Source: Acidobacteriota bacterium (lineage in GTDB: Bacteria; Acidobacteriota; Blastocatellia; Pyrinomonadales; Pyrinomonadaceae). From it: DNA of 64,000 nt. A model generated the notes under the pieces. The model was not told where the DNA came from and did no database searches. It was given only the letters and a program-made list of their open reading frames with translations. Positions within the stretch are counted from its first letter, which is position 1, and each line of letters opens with the position of its first letter. Both the position numbers and the translations under genes were made by a program. Location: positions 40,096-104,095 of the forward strand of contig JAKOVX010000136.1 in NCBI GenBank assembly GCA_029781855.1, in the 5' to 3' direction. Of this stretch, positions 29,172 to 36,260 are shown in pieces.

Positions 29172-30533
29172 TTAGAATTCGAGCGTAAAGGCCAGGTTCG
29201 ACTTTCTCTCTATGAAAGGCTCGACCGGGAATATCTTTCCGGCCGCTCCGGCGTCGATCTTAACTCCGGCAAGTTCGAGTGCCCGGGCAAGCACCGGATC
29301 ATTCCGTTCAGCCAGGTCCTTGCCCGTAGGAACGATCAACTCATCCGGCGTGACACCGACGTGTTCGAGGCTCTTACCGTCCGTCATGATCACATCCGCC
29401 ATCGTGAGATTCATGCCATAGTCGATGACCGTGGTAACGCCGGCGTCGAAACTACGGCCTCGCGACTGCATCACAGCACCTGCCGAAACGTCTCCGAGTA
29501 CGACTCCACGTTTCTCGATCTGCATCAAACGTGCAAAGATCTCCGCGGCCGACGCAGAATTGGAATCGACAAGCACGATAACCTTGCCCTTGAAACCCTT
29601 TGAGCCCTGGGTCTTAGCAAGTTGCGGGTCCATGGGTTTCCGCCCTTTGAGGTCGGCGATCTTCGTGTCCTTCGCGAAAAAATAGCCTGCGAGTTTCTCG
29701 AGCGTATCGACCAAACCGCCAGGATTACCGCGGAGATCGAGTATCAATGACTCCTTGCCCTCGGCCCGGGCCATCATACCAGACACTTCCGAAGGAGCAT
29801 ACATAAAGTCCGGCATCTTCCAAACGAGCGTGTTCCCGAGCTCCTTAAAATAATGCCGGTCAGTGTTTTCGAGCCTGCTGCCTTCACGGACAGCTTCGCT
29901 GAAATCCAACTCATTGTTCAGGTCCACGATCCGTTTCAACTGTGTGATCTTTGACTCGATCTCAAGCTGGCGCGTCTCGCCGGCAGGACTCCTGACCTCG
30001 AGTGCCATTTTCGCCTGCGGGCTAAGCGTTTGGTAGAAATAGATCATTTTCCATAGGTCCTTGCGCGATGGCCGGAACCCATTGATCTTGAGGACCTCGT
30101 CACCGACCTTTAAGCCTTTGTTGTCAGCGTCGCTTTTTGCCAAAACCGCGGTAATGTAGGCAGTATCTCCAAACGGCTTCATGCGCCACCCGTATTCGAT
30201 GATCGCGGCCCTGGCCGGCGGATAAAATCGTGTGTGCGAGTCGTTCAGGTCAACAACGGCTTGGGCAATAATGGCGTATGCCTGGCTTAACGTCTCGGCA
30301 GCCTTTAGCTTTTCTTCAGCGATCTTGAAACGAGCCTCGAGATCCATGCCTCCGAAATTCGGATCGTAATAGTCCTTCTTTATGGCGCCCTTAATGTTTT
30401 TGAGCATTCCGATCGCCTGGCCACGGGCGATGCCGTCCATTTTTTGCTGGGCGACGGAAATGGCTGAAAGCGCGAACAAATGTACGACGATGATCAATAA
30501 TATTGAAATTAAATCTTTGCGAGAGCGATGCAT
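29172..30533 (-). CDS. S41-family peptidase (tail-specific protease-like), exported
   Basis: 453 residues. The signal peptide is SILLIIVVHLFALSAISVAQQ. A PDZ-like domain with ADNKGLKVGDEVLKINGFRPS lies near residues 130-200. The S41 core has LILDLRGNPGGLVDTLEKLAGYF, the nucleophile region VDSNSASAAEIFARLM, and GVVLGDVSAGAVMQSRG. C-terminal processing peptidases carry a lysine after a G-x-x-S/T-x-G segment; here the equivalent stretch reads VSAGAVM and no lysine is obvious. The catalytic base may therefore differ, as in tricorn-like members, or activity may be reduced. A periplasmic protease is likely. Confidence 0.82.
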   Translation of the reverse strand: MHRSRKDLISILLIIVVHLFALSAISVAQQKMDGIARGQAIGMLKNIKGAIKKDYYDPNFGGMDLEARFKIAEEKLKAAETLSQAYAIIAQAVVDLNDSHTRFYPPARAAIIEYGWRMKPFGDTAYITAVLAKSDADNKGLKVGDEVLKINGFRPSRKDLWKMIYFYQTLSPQAKMALEVRSPAGETRQLEIESKITQLKRIVDLNNELDFSEAVREGSRLENTDRHYFKELGNTLVWKMPDFMYAPSEVSGMMARAEGKESLILDLRGNPGGLVDTLEKLAGYFFAKDTKIADLKGRKPMDPQLAKTQGSKGFKGKVIVLVDSNSASAAEIFARLMQIEKRGVVLGDVSAGAVMQSRGRSFDAGVTTVIDYGMNLTMADVIMTDGKSLEHVGVTPDELIVPTGKDLAERNDPVLARALELAGVKIDAGAAGKIFPVEPFIERKSNLAFTLEF

Positions 30534-30807
30534 TATTAGAGACCTCCTTTGGGTTAGAAGCGCCGAGAAAAATGGGATTTATCAGGTTACTAGGTGCAAG
30601 GTTACCATAATTTCGACTCCAAAGCACGTACTGAGGAGGGCTTGGGGCAGGTCGCAGTGATCGACGGCTGAAAGGCCGCCGGCGAACTGCACGTTAATAG
30701 GATGATTTTGGACAAAGATTCCTGCTAACACAGCATCCAGAATTGTGAAAATGGCGTCGTTCTGATACCTTTAACTGTTTTTCAAACGCACCATATCCAG
30801 TATTTTA

Positions 30808-31782
30808 GTGAAAAATAACATTCTTATCACCGGCGGAGCCGGTTTCATAGCATCCCATCTAATTGACCAGCTACTCGCCGAAGGCACCTGGAACATTACC
30901 GTTGTTGATGACCTGAACGATTTCTACTCGCCGGAGATCAAACGGGCAAATGTCGCCCGGCATCTTGGCTCAGCAGACTACAAATTTGTAGAAGCGGACA
31001 TTCGTGAGTTATGCGCTCTCGAACCTGTATTCGACGAAGGCACATTTTCGCATATCGTTCACCTTGCGGCTCGAGCGGGAGTGCGACCGAGCCTGAGCCA
31101 GCCGCGGTTGTATTTCGAAACTAATGTTACCGGAACATTGAATCTTCTCGAACTCGCCAAGGAACACGGCGTGAAACAGTTCGTCTTTGGCTCGTCGTCC
31201 AGCGTTTACGGTGTCAACGGTAAGATCCCATTCTCTGAGCAGGACAGAGTTTGCCGGCCGATCTCTCCGTACGCGGCGACAAAGGCGGCCGGCGAACTGC
31301 TCTGTCACACGTATTCTCACCTGCACGACATTCGGACGGTCTGCTTGCGATTCTTTACTGTTTACGGTGCGCGACAGAGGCCCGACCTTGCCATTCACAA
31401 ATTCACCAAACTGATCGCCGAGGGCAAACCGATCCAGATGTTCGGTGACGGAACGACCCGTCGCGATTACACCTACATTGACGACATCATACAGGGCGTG
31501 CGGGCATCGATGGATTACACAGGCTCGATGCACGAGATCTTCAATTTAGGTGAATCTCAAACGATCGAACTGAAGGAACTTATCTCGCTTATCGAACGCA
31601 GCCTGGACATGCATGCAGTCATCGACCGCCAGCCAATGCAGCCGGGCGATGTCCCGATCACTTACGCTGATATTACAAAAGCCCGCGATCTACTCGGCTA
31701 CGATCCAAAAACCAAGATCGCGGACGGAATACCGAAGTTTGTTGAGTGGTTTAATTCCACGCGTTCACCGGCTCTGACATAG
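30808..31782 (+). CDS. NAD-dependent nucleotide-sugar epimerase (UDP-glucuronate 4-epimerase-like)
   Basis: 324 residues from a GTG start; no clear ribosome-binding site precedes it. Extended short-chain dehydrogenase fold: NAD-binding LITGGAGFIASHL, the catalytic YxxxK in ISPYAATKAAGE, and a serine patch FGSSSSVYG. The segment DDLNDFYSPEIKRANVARHL is typical of UDP-glucuronate/UDP-galacturonate 4-epimerases, so that substrate class is favoured over UDP-glucose. Role: nucleotide-sugar supply for surface polysaccharide. The 274-bp gap upstream (30534-30807) separates it from the divergent S41 peptidase gene; I see no further feature there. Confidence 0.85.
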   Translation: MKNNILITGGAGFIASHLIDQLLAEGTWNITVVDDLNDFYSPEIKRANVARHLGSADYKFVEADIRELCALEPVFDEGTFSHIVHLAARAGVRPSLSQPRLYFETNVTGTLNLLELAKEHGVKQFVFGSSSSVYGVNGKIPFSEQDRVCRPISPYAATKAAGELLCHTYSHLHDIRTVCLRFFTVYGARQRPDLAIHKFTKLIAEGKPIQMFGDGTTRRDYTYIDDIIQGVRASMDYTGSMHEIFNLGESQTIELKELISLIERSLDMHAVIDRQPMQPGDVPITYADITKARDLLGYDPKTKIADGIPKFVEWFNSTRSPALT

Positions 31783-31973
31783 CGGGAGCTCAGCCCCAGC
31801 CAAAGAGCCCCGCATGATCGACATTAGGCGGTGCCCCATGACCGTCTCTCGGAAGAAGTCCTCGTGCTCGACCTCGACGCGGGGCATGTCGAGCAGATTC
31901 CGACGCAATCTTGCATTCCCAGTTCGCGAGCAAACACGGCCGCGTATTTGTATTCGTTCGACTAACTCTATTT

Positions 31974-32468
31974 TCAACGGATCCAACGCCTCGAATTTGT
32001 GACACTATCGATCATTTTACCGAGTTCGGCCAACGGTTCGAGTTTTTTCCGGGCTGCGTTGCCGGTACATCCAAAATAGTGGTTGACCTGCTTCGTCTTG
32101 CCGTCTCGTTTCAACGATATGATCTCTGACGGCAGATCCGTAATATAGCTTTCACAGACGCTGCCCTGCGAATAGTCGTCCGCGAACGAATCGAGATCGA
32201 CCCGGTCGAATGCTGCGACAAGTTCGCGCAGGGAACTTTTTGTGATCCGTGACTTAGCAGTTCCTTTGGTTTTAGTGAATTGTCCTCCGCGGAATGTAAC
32301 GGTCCCATTCGCCTTGATCGTGAGTTTGTAATCGGGGCAGGTTCCGAAACACATCGTTCGTTCCATCGTGATAACCAGATCGGCCGGTATTTTGACCGTC
32401 TGCGCCGACGCGGAGCAGGTCACAAACGAAATCAATAAAAGGACGAAGATGATCGACTTGGGTAACAT
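31974..32468 (-). CDS. Exported DUF6438-like protein
   Basis: 164 residues. The signal peptide is MLPKSIIFVLLLISFVTCSASAQ. The mature part reads VITMERTMCFGTCPDYKLTIKANGTVTFRGG, the characteristic cysteine-containing opening of DUF6438 proteins, and ends in a region with GCTGNAARKKLEPLAELGKMID. Four or more cysteines suggest periplasmic disulfides. The function of the family is unknown. The 190 bp between its stop and the epimerase gene contain only weak reading frames and are left unassigned. Confidence 0.7.
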   Translation of the reverse strand: MLPKSIIFVLLLISFVTCSASAQTVKIPADLVITMERTMCFGTCPDYKLTIKANGTVTFRGGQFTKTKGTAKSRITKSSLRELVAAFDRVDLDSFADDYSQGSVCESYITDLPSEIISLKRDGKTKQVNHYFGCTGNAARKKLEPLAELGKMIDSVTNSRRWIR

Positions 32469-32569
32469 ATTTACGTTAGATCGTTTTGGCGATTATTTGA
32501 TGCTTGGTTCGTAGTGATTATACATGGAAATCTGTTTAGGATGGCACCTCTACGATGGTCAAGGAGCAT

Positions 32570-32598
32570 TTGACAAAGACAATATTTAGAATTATTCT
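32570..32598 (+). promoter_or_regulatory. Predicted katG promoter
   Basis: TTGACA (32570-32575) and TATTCT (32593-32598) are 17 bp apart. The -10 overlaps the PerR-type palindrome described separately, so a bound regulator would block RNA polymerase. The transcript would have a leader of about 150 nt. Confidence 0.6.
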
Positions 32599-32601
32599 AA
32601 A
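32585..32601 (+). promoter_or_regulatory. PerR/Fur-type operator upstream of katG
   Basis: TTTAGAATTATTCTAAA is a perfect 8-1-8 inverted repeat. Its core TTAGAAT-T-ATTCTAA differs from the PerR box consensus TTATAAT-N-ATTATAA at only two symmetric positions. Peroxide regulation of a catalase-peroxidase gene by PerR is well established in other bacteria. No perR gene lies in the window. Confidence 0.65.
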
Positions 32602-32754
32602 TCTAATCAAAGGCGCAGATCGTATGATGAAGAATAGCGGAACATCGGTATTCGCTAATTCGCGGTAAGCCCTTCTGGAAGTGATCCGCAAATCAAAAGG
32701 GCATTGAACAATAACTATTTTGAAGGAAATAATCTAAAGGAAGGGGAAAAACAT

Positions 32755-34968
32755 ATGGGAGACGACACAAATTCAAACGGGTGCCCGTTCAAGGGCGGAG
32801 CGATCAACCACACGGCCACCACGGGCAGATCGAATCACGACTGGTGGCCAAATGCGCTGGATCTGAAGATCTTGCGTCAAAACTCATCCTTGGCCGATCC
32901 GATGGGTGAGGATTTCAACTACTCGGAAGAGTTCAAATCACTTGACCTTGATGCCGTGATCAAGGACCTGCGTGACCTGATGACCGACTCACAGGAATGG
33001 TGGCCGGCGGACTATGGCCACTACGGGCCGTTCTTTATACGCATGGCGTGGCACGCGGCAGGAACGTATCGCGTGTCCGATGGCCGCGGCGGGGCCGGCA
33101 GCGGTGAGCAGCGATTCGCACCGACGAACAGTTGGCCTGACAACGGCAACCTCGACAAGGCCCGCCGTCTGCTCTGGCCGATCAAGCAGAAATATGGCCG
33201 CAAACTCTCGTGGGCCGACCTTTTTGTCCTGACGGGAAACGTTGCGCTCGAATCAATGGGCTTTAAGACCTTTGGATTCGGCGGTGGACGTGCCGACGTC
33301 TGGCAAGCTCAGGAAGACGCCTACTGGGGATCAGAAGGTGAATGGCTCGCTACTAGCGACAAGGCTAACAGCCGTTACTCAGGTGACCGAGACCTCGAGA
33401 ATCCGCTTGCTGCTGTACAAATGGGATTGATCTACGTCAACCCAGAGGGCCCCGACGGCAATCCTGATCCGCTCGGCTCGGCACGAGATATTCGTGAGAC
33501 ATTCGCACGAATGGCGATGAATGACGAGGAGACCGTTGCACTTACGGCGGGCGGGCATACCTTCGGCAAAGCCCATGGAGCCGGAGACGCGGCAAACGTC
33601 GGCCCTGAACCCGAAGCCGCTCCGATCGAGGCGCAGGGCCTCGGCTGGTTCAGTTCATACGCCTCGGGCAAAGGGGCGGATGCCATCACGAGCGGTATCG
33701 AAGGTGCGTGGACTGCGACCCCGATCAAATGGGACAACAGCTATTTCGAGACGCTTTTCGGAAATGAGTGGGAGCTGACCAAGAGTCCGGCAGGTGCGAA
33801 TCAATGGCGGCCCGTCGGCGTCGAACCCAATGTGCCTGACGCGGCCGACCCGAACAAAAAGCACTTGCCGATGATGACTACCGCCGATATGGCGATGAGG
33901 ATGGATCCCGCGTATGAAAAGATCTCGCGGCGATTCATGGAAAATCCCGATCAGCTCGCGGACGCATTTGCGAGAGCATGGTTCAAGCTCACGCACCGCG
34001 ACATGGGCCCGAAGTCCCGTTACCTCGGCCCACTTGTACCGTCCGAAGATCTGATCTGGCAGGATCCGGTTCCCGCGGTCGATCACGATTTGGTCGACTC
34101 GGCCGACATTGTCGCACTCAAGAGTAAGATCTTGAATTCCGGACTTACCGTCTCGCAACTCGTCAGGACGGCGTGGGCCTCGGCGTCTTCGTTCCGTGGT
34201 TCGGACTTCCGCGGAGGTGCGAACGGTGCTCGCATACGTCTTGAACCGCAGAAGAACTGGGAGGCTAACAATCCCGCACAACTCGGTTCTGTATTGGGAA
34301 CTCTCGAAAGTATTCAAAATGAGTTCAATGGTTCCCAGTCAGGCAACAAGCGGGTTTCGCTTGCGGACCTGATCGTGCTCGGCGGATGCGTCGCGGTCGA
34401 AAAGGCGGCGAAGGACGCCGGACACGATGTTGTGGTGCCGTTCATCCCGGGCCGTACCGACGCTACCCAGGAACAGACAGAGGTGGAATCGTTCCATTAC
34501 CTCGAACCGCAGGCTGACGGCTTCCGCAATTACAAAAACAGCCACGTATCTACGCGGGCAGAAGAAATGCTGGTCGACAAAGCCAACCTGCTGACGCTCA
34601 CCGCTCCGGAAATGACCGTTCTTGTTGGCGGAATGCGTGCCCTCGGCGGCAATTACGACGGCTCGAGGCACGGCGTTTTTACGTCGCGGCAGGGAACGCT
34701 TACCAACGACTTCTTCACCAACCTGCTCGATATGAGCACGAAGTGGGAACCAGCGAACGGCAATGGAGAGGTCTTCAACGGCCGCGACCGCAAGACCGGC
34801 GATGTCAAATGGACCGGCACACGTGTCGATCTGATCTTCGGCTCCAACTCGGAATTGCGTGCGCTCGCCGAAGTTTATGCTTGTTCGGATTCGAAGGAGA
34901 AGTTCGTCAACGACTTTGTAGCCGCATGGGCAAAGGTGATGAACCTTGATCGCTTCGACATAGCATAG
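32755..34968 (+). CDS. katG: Catalase-peroxidase KatG
   Basis: 737 residues from the ATG at 32755, chosen because GGAAGGGGAAAA lies just upstream; a TTG at 32704 is in frame but unlikely. Bifunctional haem enzyme destroying H2O2. Distal-site residues are in FFIRMAWHAAGTYR (Arg, Trp, His) and the proximal His is in TVALTAGGHTFGKAHG. The Tyr of the Met-Tyr-Trp adduct is in LIYVNPEGPDGNP. The duplicated, haem-free C-terminal domain follows (LVRTAWASASSFRGSDFRGGANGARIRL). The opening NGCPFKGGAINHT is typical. Expression is probably peroxide-controlled through the palindrome at 32585-32601. Confidence 0.97.
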   Translation: MGDDTNSNGCPFKGGAINHTATTGRSNHDWWPNALDLKILRQNSSLADPMGEDFNYSEEFKSLDLDAVIKDLRDLMTDSQEWWPADYGHYGPFFIRMAWHAAGTYRVSDGRGGAGSGEQRFAPTNSWPDNGNLDKARRLLWPIKQKYGRKLSWADLFVLTGNVALESMGFKTFGFGGGRADVWQAQEDAYWGSEGEWLATSDKANSRYSGDRDLENPLAAVQMGLIYVNPEGPDGNPDPLGSARDIRETFARMAMNDEETVALTAGGHTFGKAHGAGDAANVGPEPEAAPIEAQGLGWFSSYASGKGADAITSGIEGAWTATPIKWDNSYFETLFGNEWELTKSPAGANQWRPVGVEPNVPDAADPNKKHLPMMTTADMAMRMDPAYEKISRRFMENPDQLADAFARAWFKLTHRDMGPKSRYLGPLVPSEDLIWQDPVPAVDHDLVDSADIVALKSKILNSGLTVSQLVRTAWASASSFRGSDFRGGANGARIRLEPQKNWEANNPAQLGSVLGTLESIQNEFNGSQSGNKRVSLADLIVLGGCVAVEKAAKDAGHDVVVPFIPGRTDATQEQTEVESFHYLEPQADGFRNYKNSHVSTRAEEMLVDKANLLTLTAPEMTVLVGGMRALGGNYDGSRHGVFTSRQGTLTNDFFTNLLDMSTKWEPANGNGEVFNGRDRKTGDVKWTGTRVDLIFGSNSELRALAEVYACSDSKEKFVNDFVAAWAKVMNLDRFDIA

Positions 34969-34992
34969 ATATCGCTGGTCGAAAGTTAGAAG

Positions 34993-35021
34993 AGGCGGCT
35001 CGGAAACGGGCCGCCTTTTTA
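34993..35021 (+). terminator. Rho-independent terminator of katG
   Basis: AGGCGGC (34993-34999) and GCCGCCT (35010-35016) form a 7-bp stem over a 10-nt loop, and the T-run follows at once. It starts 25 bp after the katG stop. Confidence 0.88.
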
Positions 35022-35115
35022 GCCTTTGCTATTATGCCCGAATGAAGACGATTTCCAGGATTTCCGGTTTTCAACACTATCACCACTCTTGAACTCGTTA
35101 TTTTGCCTTAGCCGA

Positions 35116-35475
35116 TCATTTACGTGATCGTTTTGGCTTGGTAACTAAATTAGTAAATGCCATCTGACGGGTTTCGAGTTGGTCCCTCAAACGATCGCAG
35201 ACGATATCGCAAATGTTGAAGATCGTTTGGTCCGAAACTCGGTAGTAAACCGTCAGCCCCTCTTTTCGCCGAGAGAGTATCCCGGCATTGAACAAAGTCG
35301 AAAGGTGTTTCGAGACTGTGGCTTGATTCGTATCCGTGCGAACGACGATCTCACCGACGCTAAACTCCTGGTCGCCCAGACTATTGAGGATCCGTAATCT
35401 CGATGGGCTTGCGAGCAGGCCAAATCGACTGGCGATCATTTCCAATGCTTCATCCGAAAGCTCGCTGTTTTTCAT
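35116..35475 (-). CDS. ArsR-family transcriptional regulator
   Basis: 119 residues from the ATG at 35475. The frame stays open to 35652, but the conserved part begins here and this ATG overlaps the stop of a short upstream ORF (ATGA). Winged-helix ArsR/SmtB features: FGLLASPSRLRILNSLGDQEFSVGEIV, then the recognition region TNQATVSKHLSTLFNAGILSRRKEGLTVYYRVSD. The helix FNICDIVCDRLRD has two cysteines four residues apart that could serve metal or thiol sensing, a position used by several ArsR sensors. The ELCVC-type arsenic motif is not present. It faces the cytochrome operon across a palindrome-rich gap, so it may control that operon and itself. Confidence 0.85.
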   Translation of the reverse strand: MKNSELSDEALEMIASRFGLLASPSRLRILNSLGDQEFSVGEIVVRTDTNQATVSKHLSTLFNAGILSRRKEGLTVYYRVSDQTIFNICDIVCDRLRDQLETRQMAFTNLVTKPKRSRK

Positions 35476-35558
35476 TTCGTTTGAAAACCGGACTGGCGAG
35501 CAAGAGCGTTTGGTCGTTTGCACGCCGGTTTGAACCTTGTTCGAAATCTTAACACCAT
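35472..35558 (-). CDS. Short upstream ORF coupled to the arsR-family gene
   Basis: A 28-codon ORF, MVLRFRTRFKP and so on to FQTK, is preceded by a strong ribosome-binding site (CAAGGAGAAT before ATG 35558). Its TGA overlaps the ATG of the regulator (ATGA). The ATG of the regulator itself has no Shine-Dalgarno sequence, so ribosomes probably reach it by re-initiation from this ORF. The peptide is very basic, with one Cys and no hydrophobic segment. It resembles no known leader peptide I can name, and translation rather than the product may be what matters. Confidence 0.5.
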   Translation of the reverse strand: MVLRFRTRFKPACKRPNALARQSGFQTK

Positions 35559-35654
35559 ATTCTCCTTGACGGCTAGTTCTTAGTTCGGAAGGGGCATTTG
35601 TCTGTTTCGAGGAAGAGGGCCGGCAACCCTTCGTGGAAAATACCACAGTCAAAC

Positions 35655-35668
35655 GTGAAAATTTTCAC
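35655..35668. promoter_or_regulatory. 14-bp palindrome in the divergent regulator/cytochrome gap
   Basis: GTGAAAATTTTCAC is a perfect 14-bp palindrome about 100 bp upstream of the short ORF preceding the ArsR-family gene. It could be an operator or part of the promoter of that gene. No cognate regulator can be assigned from sequence. Confidence 0.4.
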
Positions 35669-35680
35669 ATGTCTTAGAAT

Positions 35681-35720
35681 ATTAGATATATGCATATATG
35701 GTTATATGCATATATTAGAT
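35681..35720. promoter_or_regulatory. Tandem ATATGCATAT palindromes, candidate ArsR-family operator
   Basis: Two near-identical palindromes, ATATATGCATATAT (35686-35699) and TATATGCATATA (35703-35714), stand 17 bp apart centre to centre. They are flanked by ATTAGAT direct repeats (35681-35687 and 35714-35720). They lie between the ArsR-family gene and the cytochrome operon. AT-rich 12-2-12-like inverted repeats are common ArsR/SmtB operators, so this is the best candidate site in the gap 35559-35842. Confidence 0.5.
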
Positions 35721-35842
35721 AGATAAATGCTCGTACCGGCGGAGACGAGCGGATATCAAATCGATGGCAGAGGATTTGCCTGAATGGTGTTTAGAGATAC
35801 CGATGGCGCTAAGTGTCCCGAACGATTTTAAAGGAGGCATTT

Positions 35843-36205
35843 ATGAGATTCACAAAACTATTTACGATCGTCATCTGGATCGGGTTCATCGCAGCCACAT
35901 CTGCGATCCGAGGTATCCCGACGGGGGCCGCGGACGAATCAGGCAAAGATCTTTATAAGATCGATTGCAAGGTCTGTCATGCGAAGGACTCACCACACGG
36001 CGAATACACGCCGATGAGTCTGACCCAAGATCAATGGCGGACGTTCTTCGACAAGAAGTTCGAAAAGACGCATAAAGAAGTTGTGCTCGACGAGCAAAAG
36101 AAGAAACTACTCGAATTCCTTTCTCCCGATCAGATCAAAAAGATAAAGAAATTCTGCGTAGATCACGCAGCTGATTCCGAACAGCCGCAGACTTGCAGCG
36201 AATAG
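35843..36205 (+). CDS. Exported monoheme c-type cytochrome-like protein
   Basis: 120 residues from ATG 35843, chosen because AAAGGAGG lies 5 bases upstream. A signal segment MRFTKLFTIVIWIGFIAATSA is followed by a single haem motif CKVCH (YKIDCKVCHAKDSPHGEYTPMSL). The rest is Lys-rich and helical (FFDKKFEKTHKEVV, LSPDQIKKIKKFC), with two further cysteines near the C-terminus. Probably a small periplasmic electron carrier. It is the first gene of an operon with the outer-membrane barrel and octaheme cytochrome, all three having unusually strong ribosome-binding sites for this window. Confidence 0.75.
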   Translation: MRFTKLFTIVIWIGFIAATSAIRGIPTGAADESGKDLYKIDCKVCHAKDSPHGEYTPMSLTQDQWRTFFDKKFEKTHKEVVLDEQKKKLLEFLSPDQIKKIKKFCVDHAADSEQPQTCSE

Positions 36206-36260
36206 AGGACACGCTGCCGTCTGGCAGCCATCGGGCCTAAAGGTCCGTTAAGGAGGGATC

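Noticed and set aside
31783..31973. Weak overlapping minus-strand frames between the epimerase and the DUF6438 gene
   Set aside because: Two different frames are open with no RBS and no recognisable domain; neither can be preferred.
32704..32754. Longer katG start at a TTG
   Set aside because: The added residues are not typical of KatG, and the ATG at 32755 has a good purine-rich RBS.
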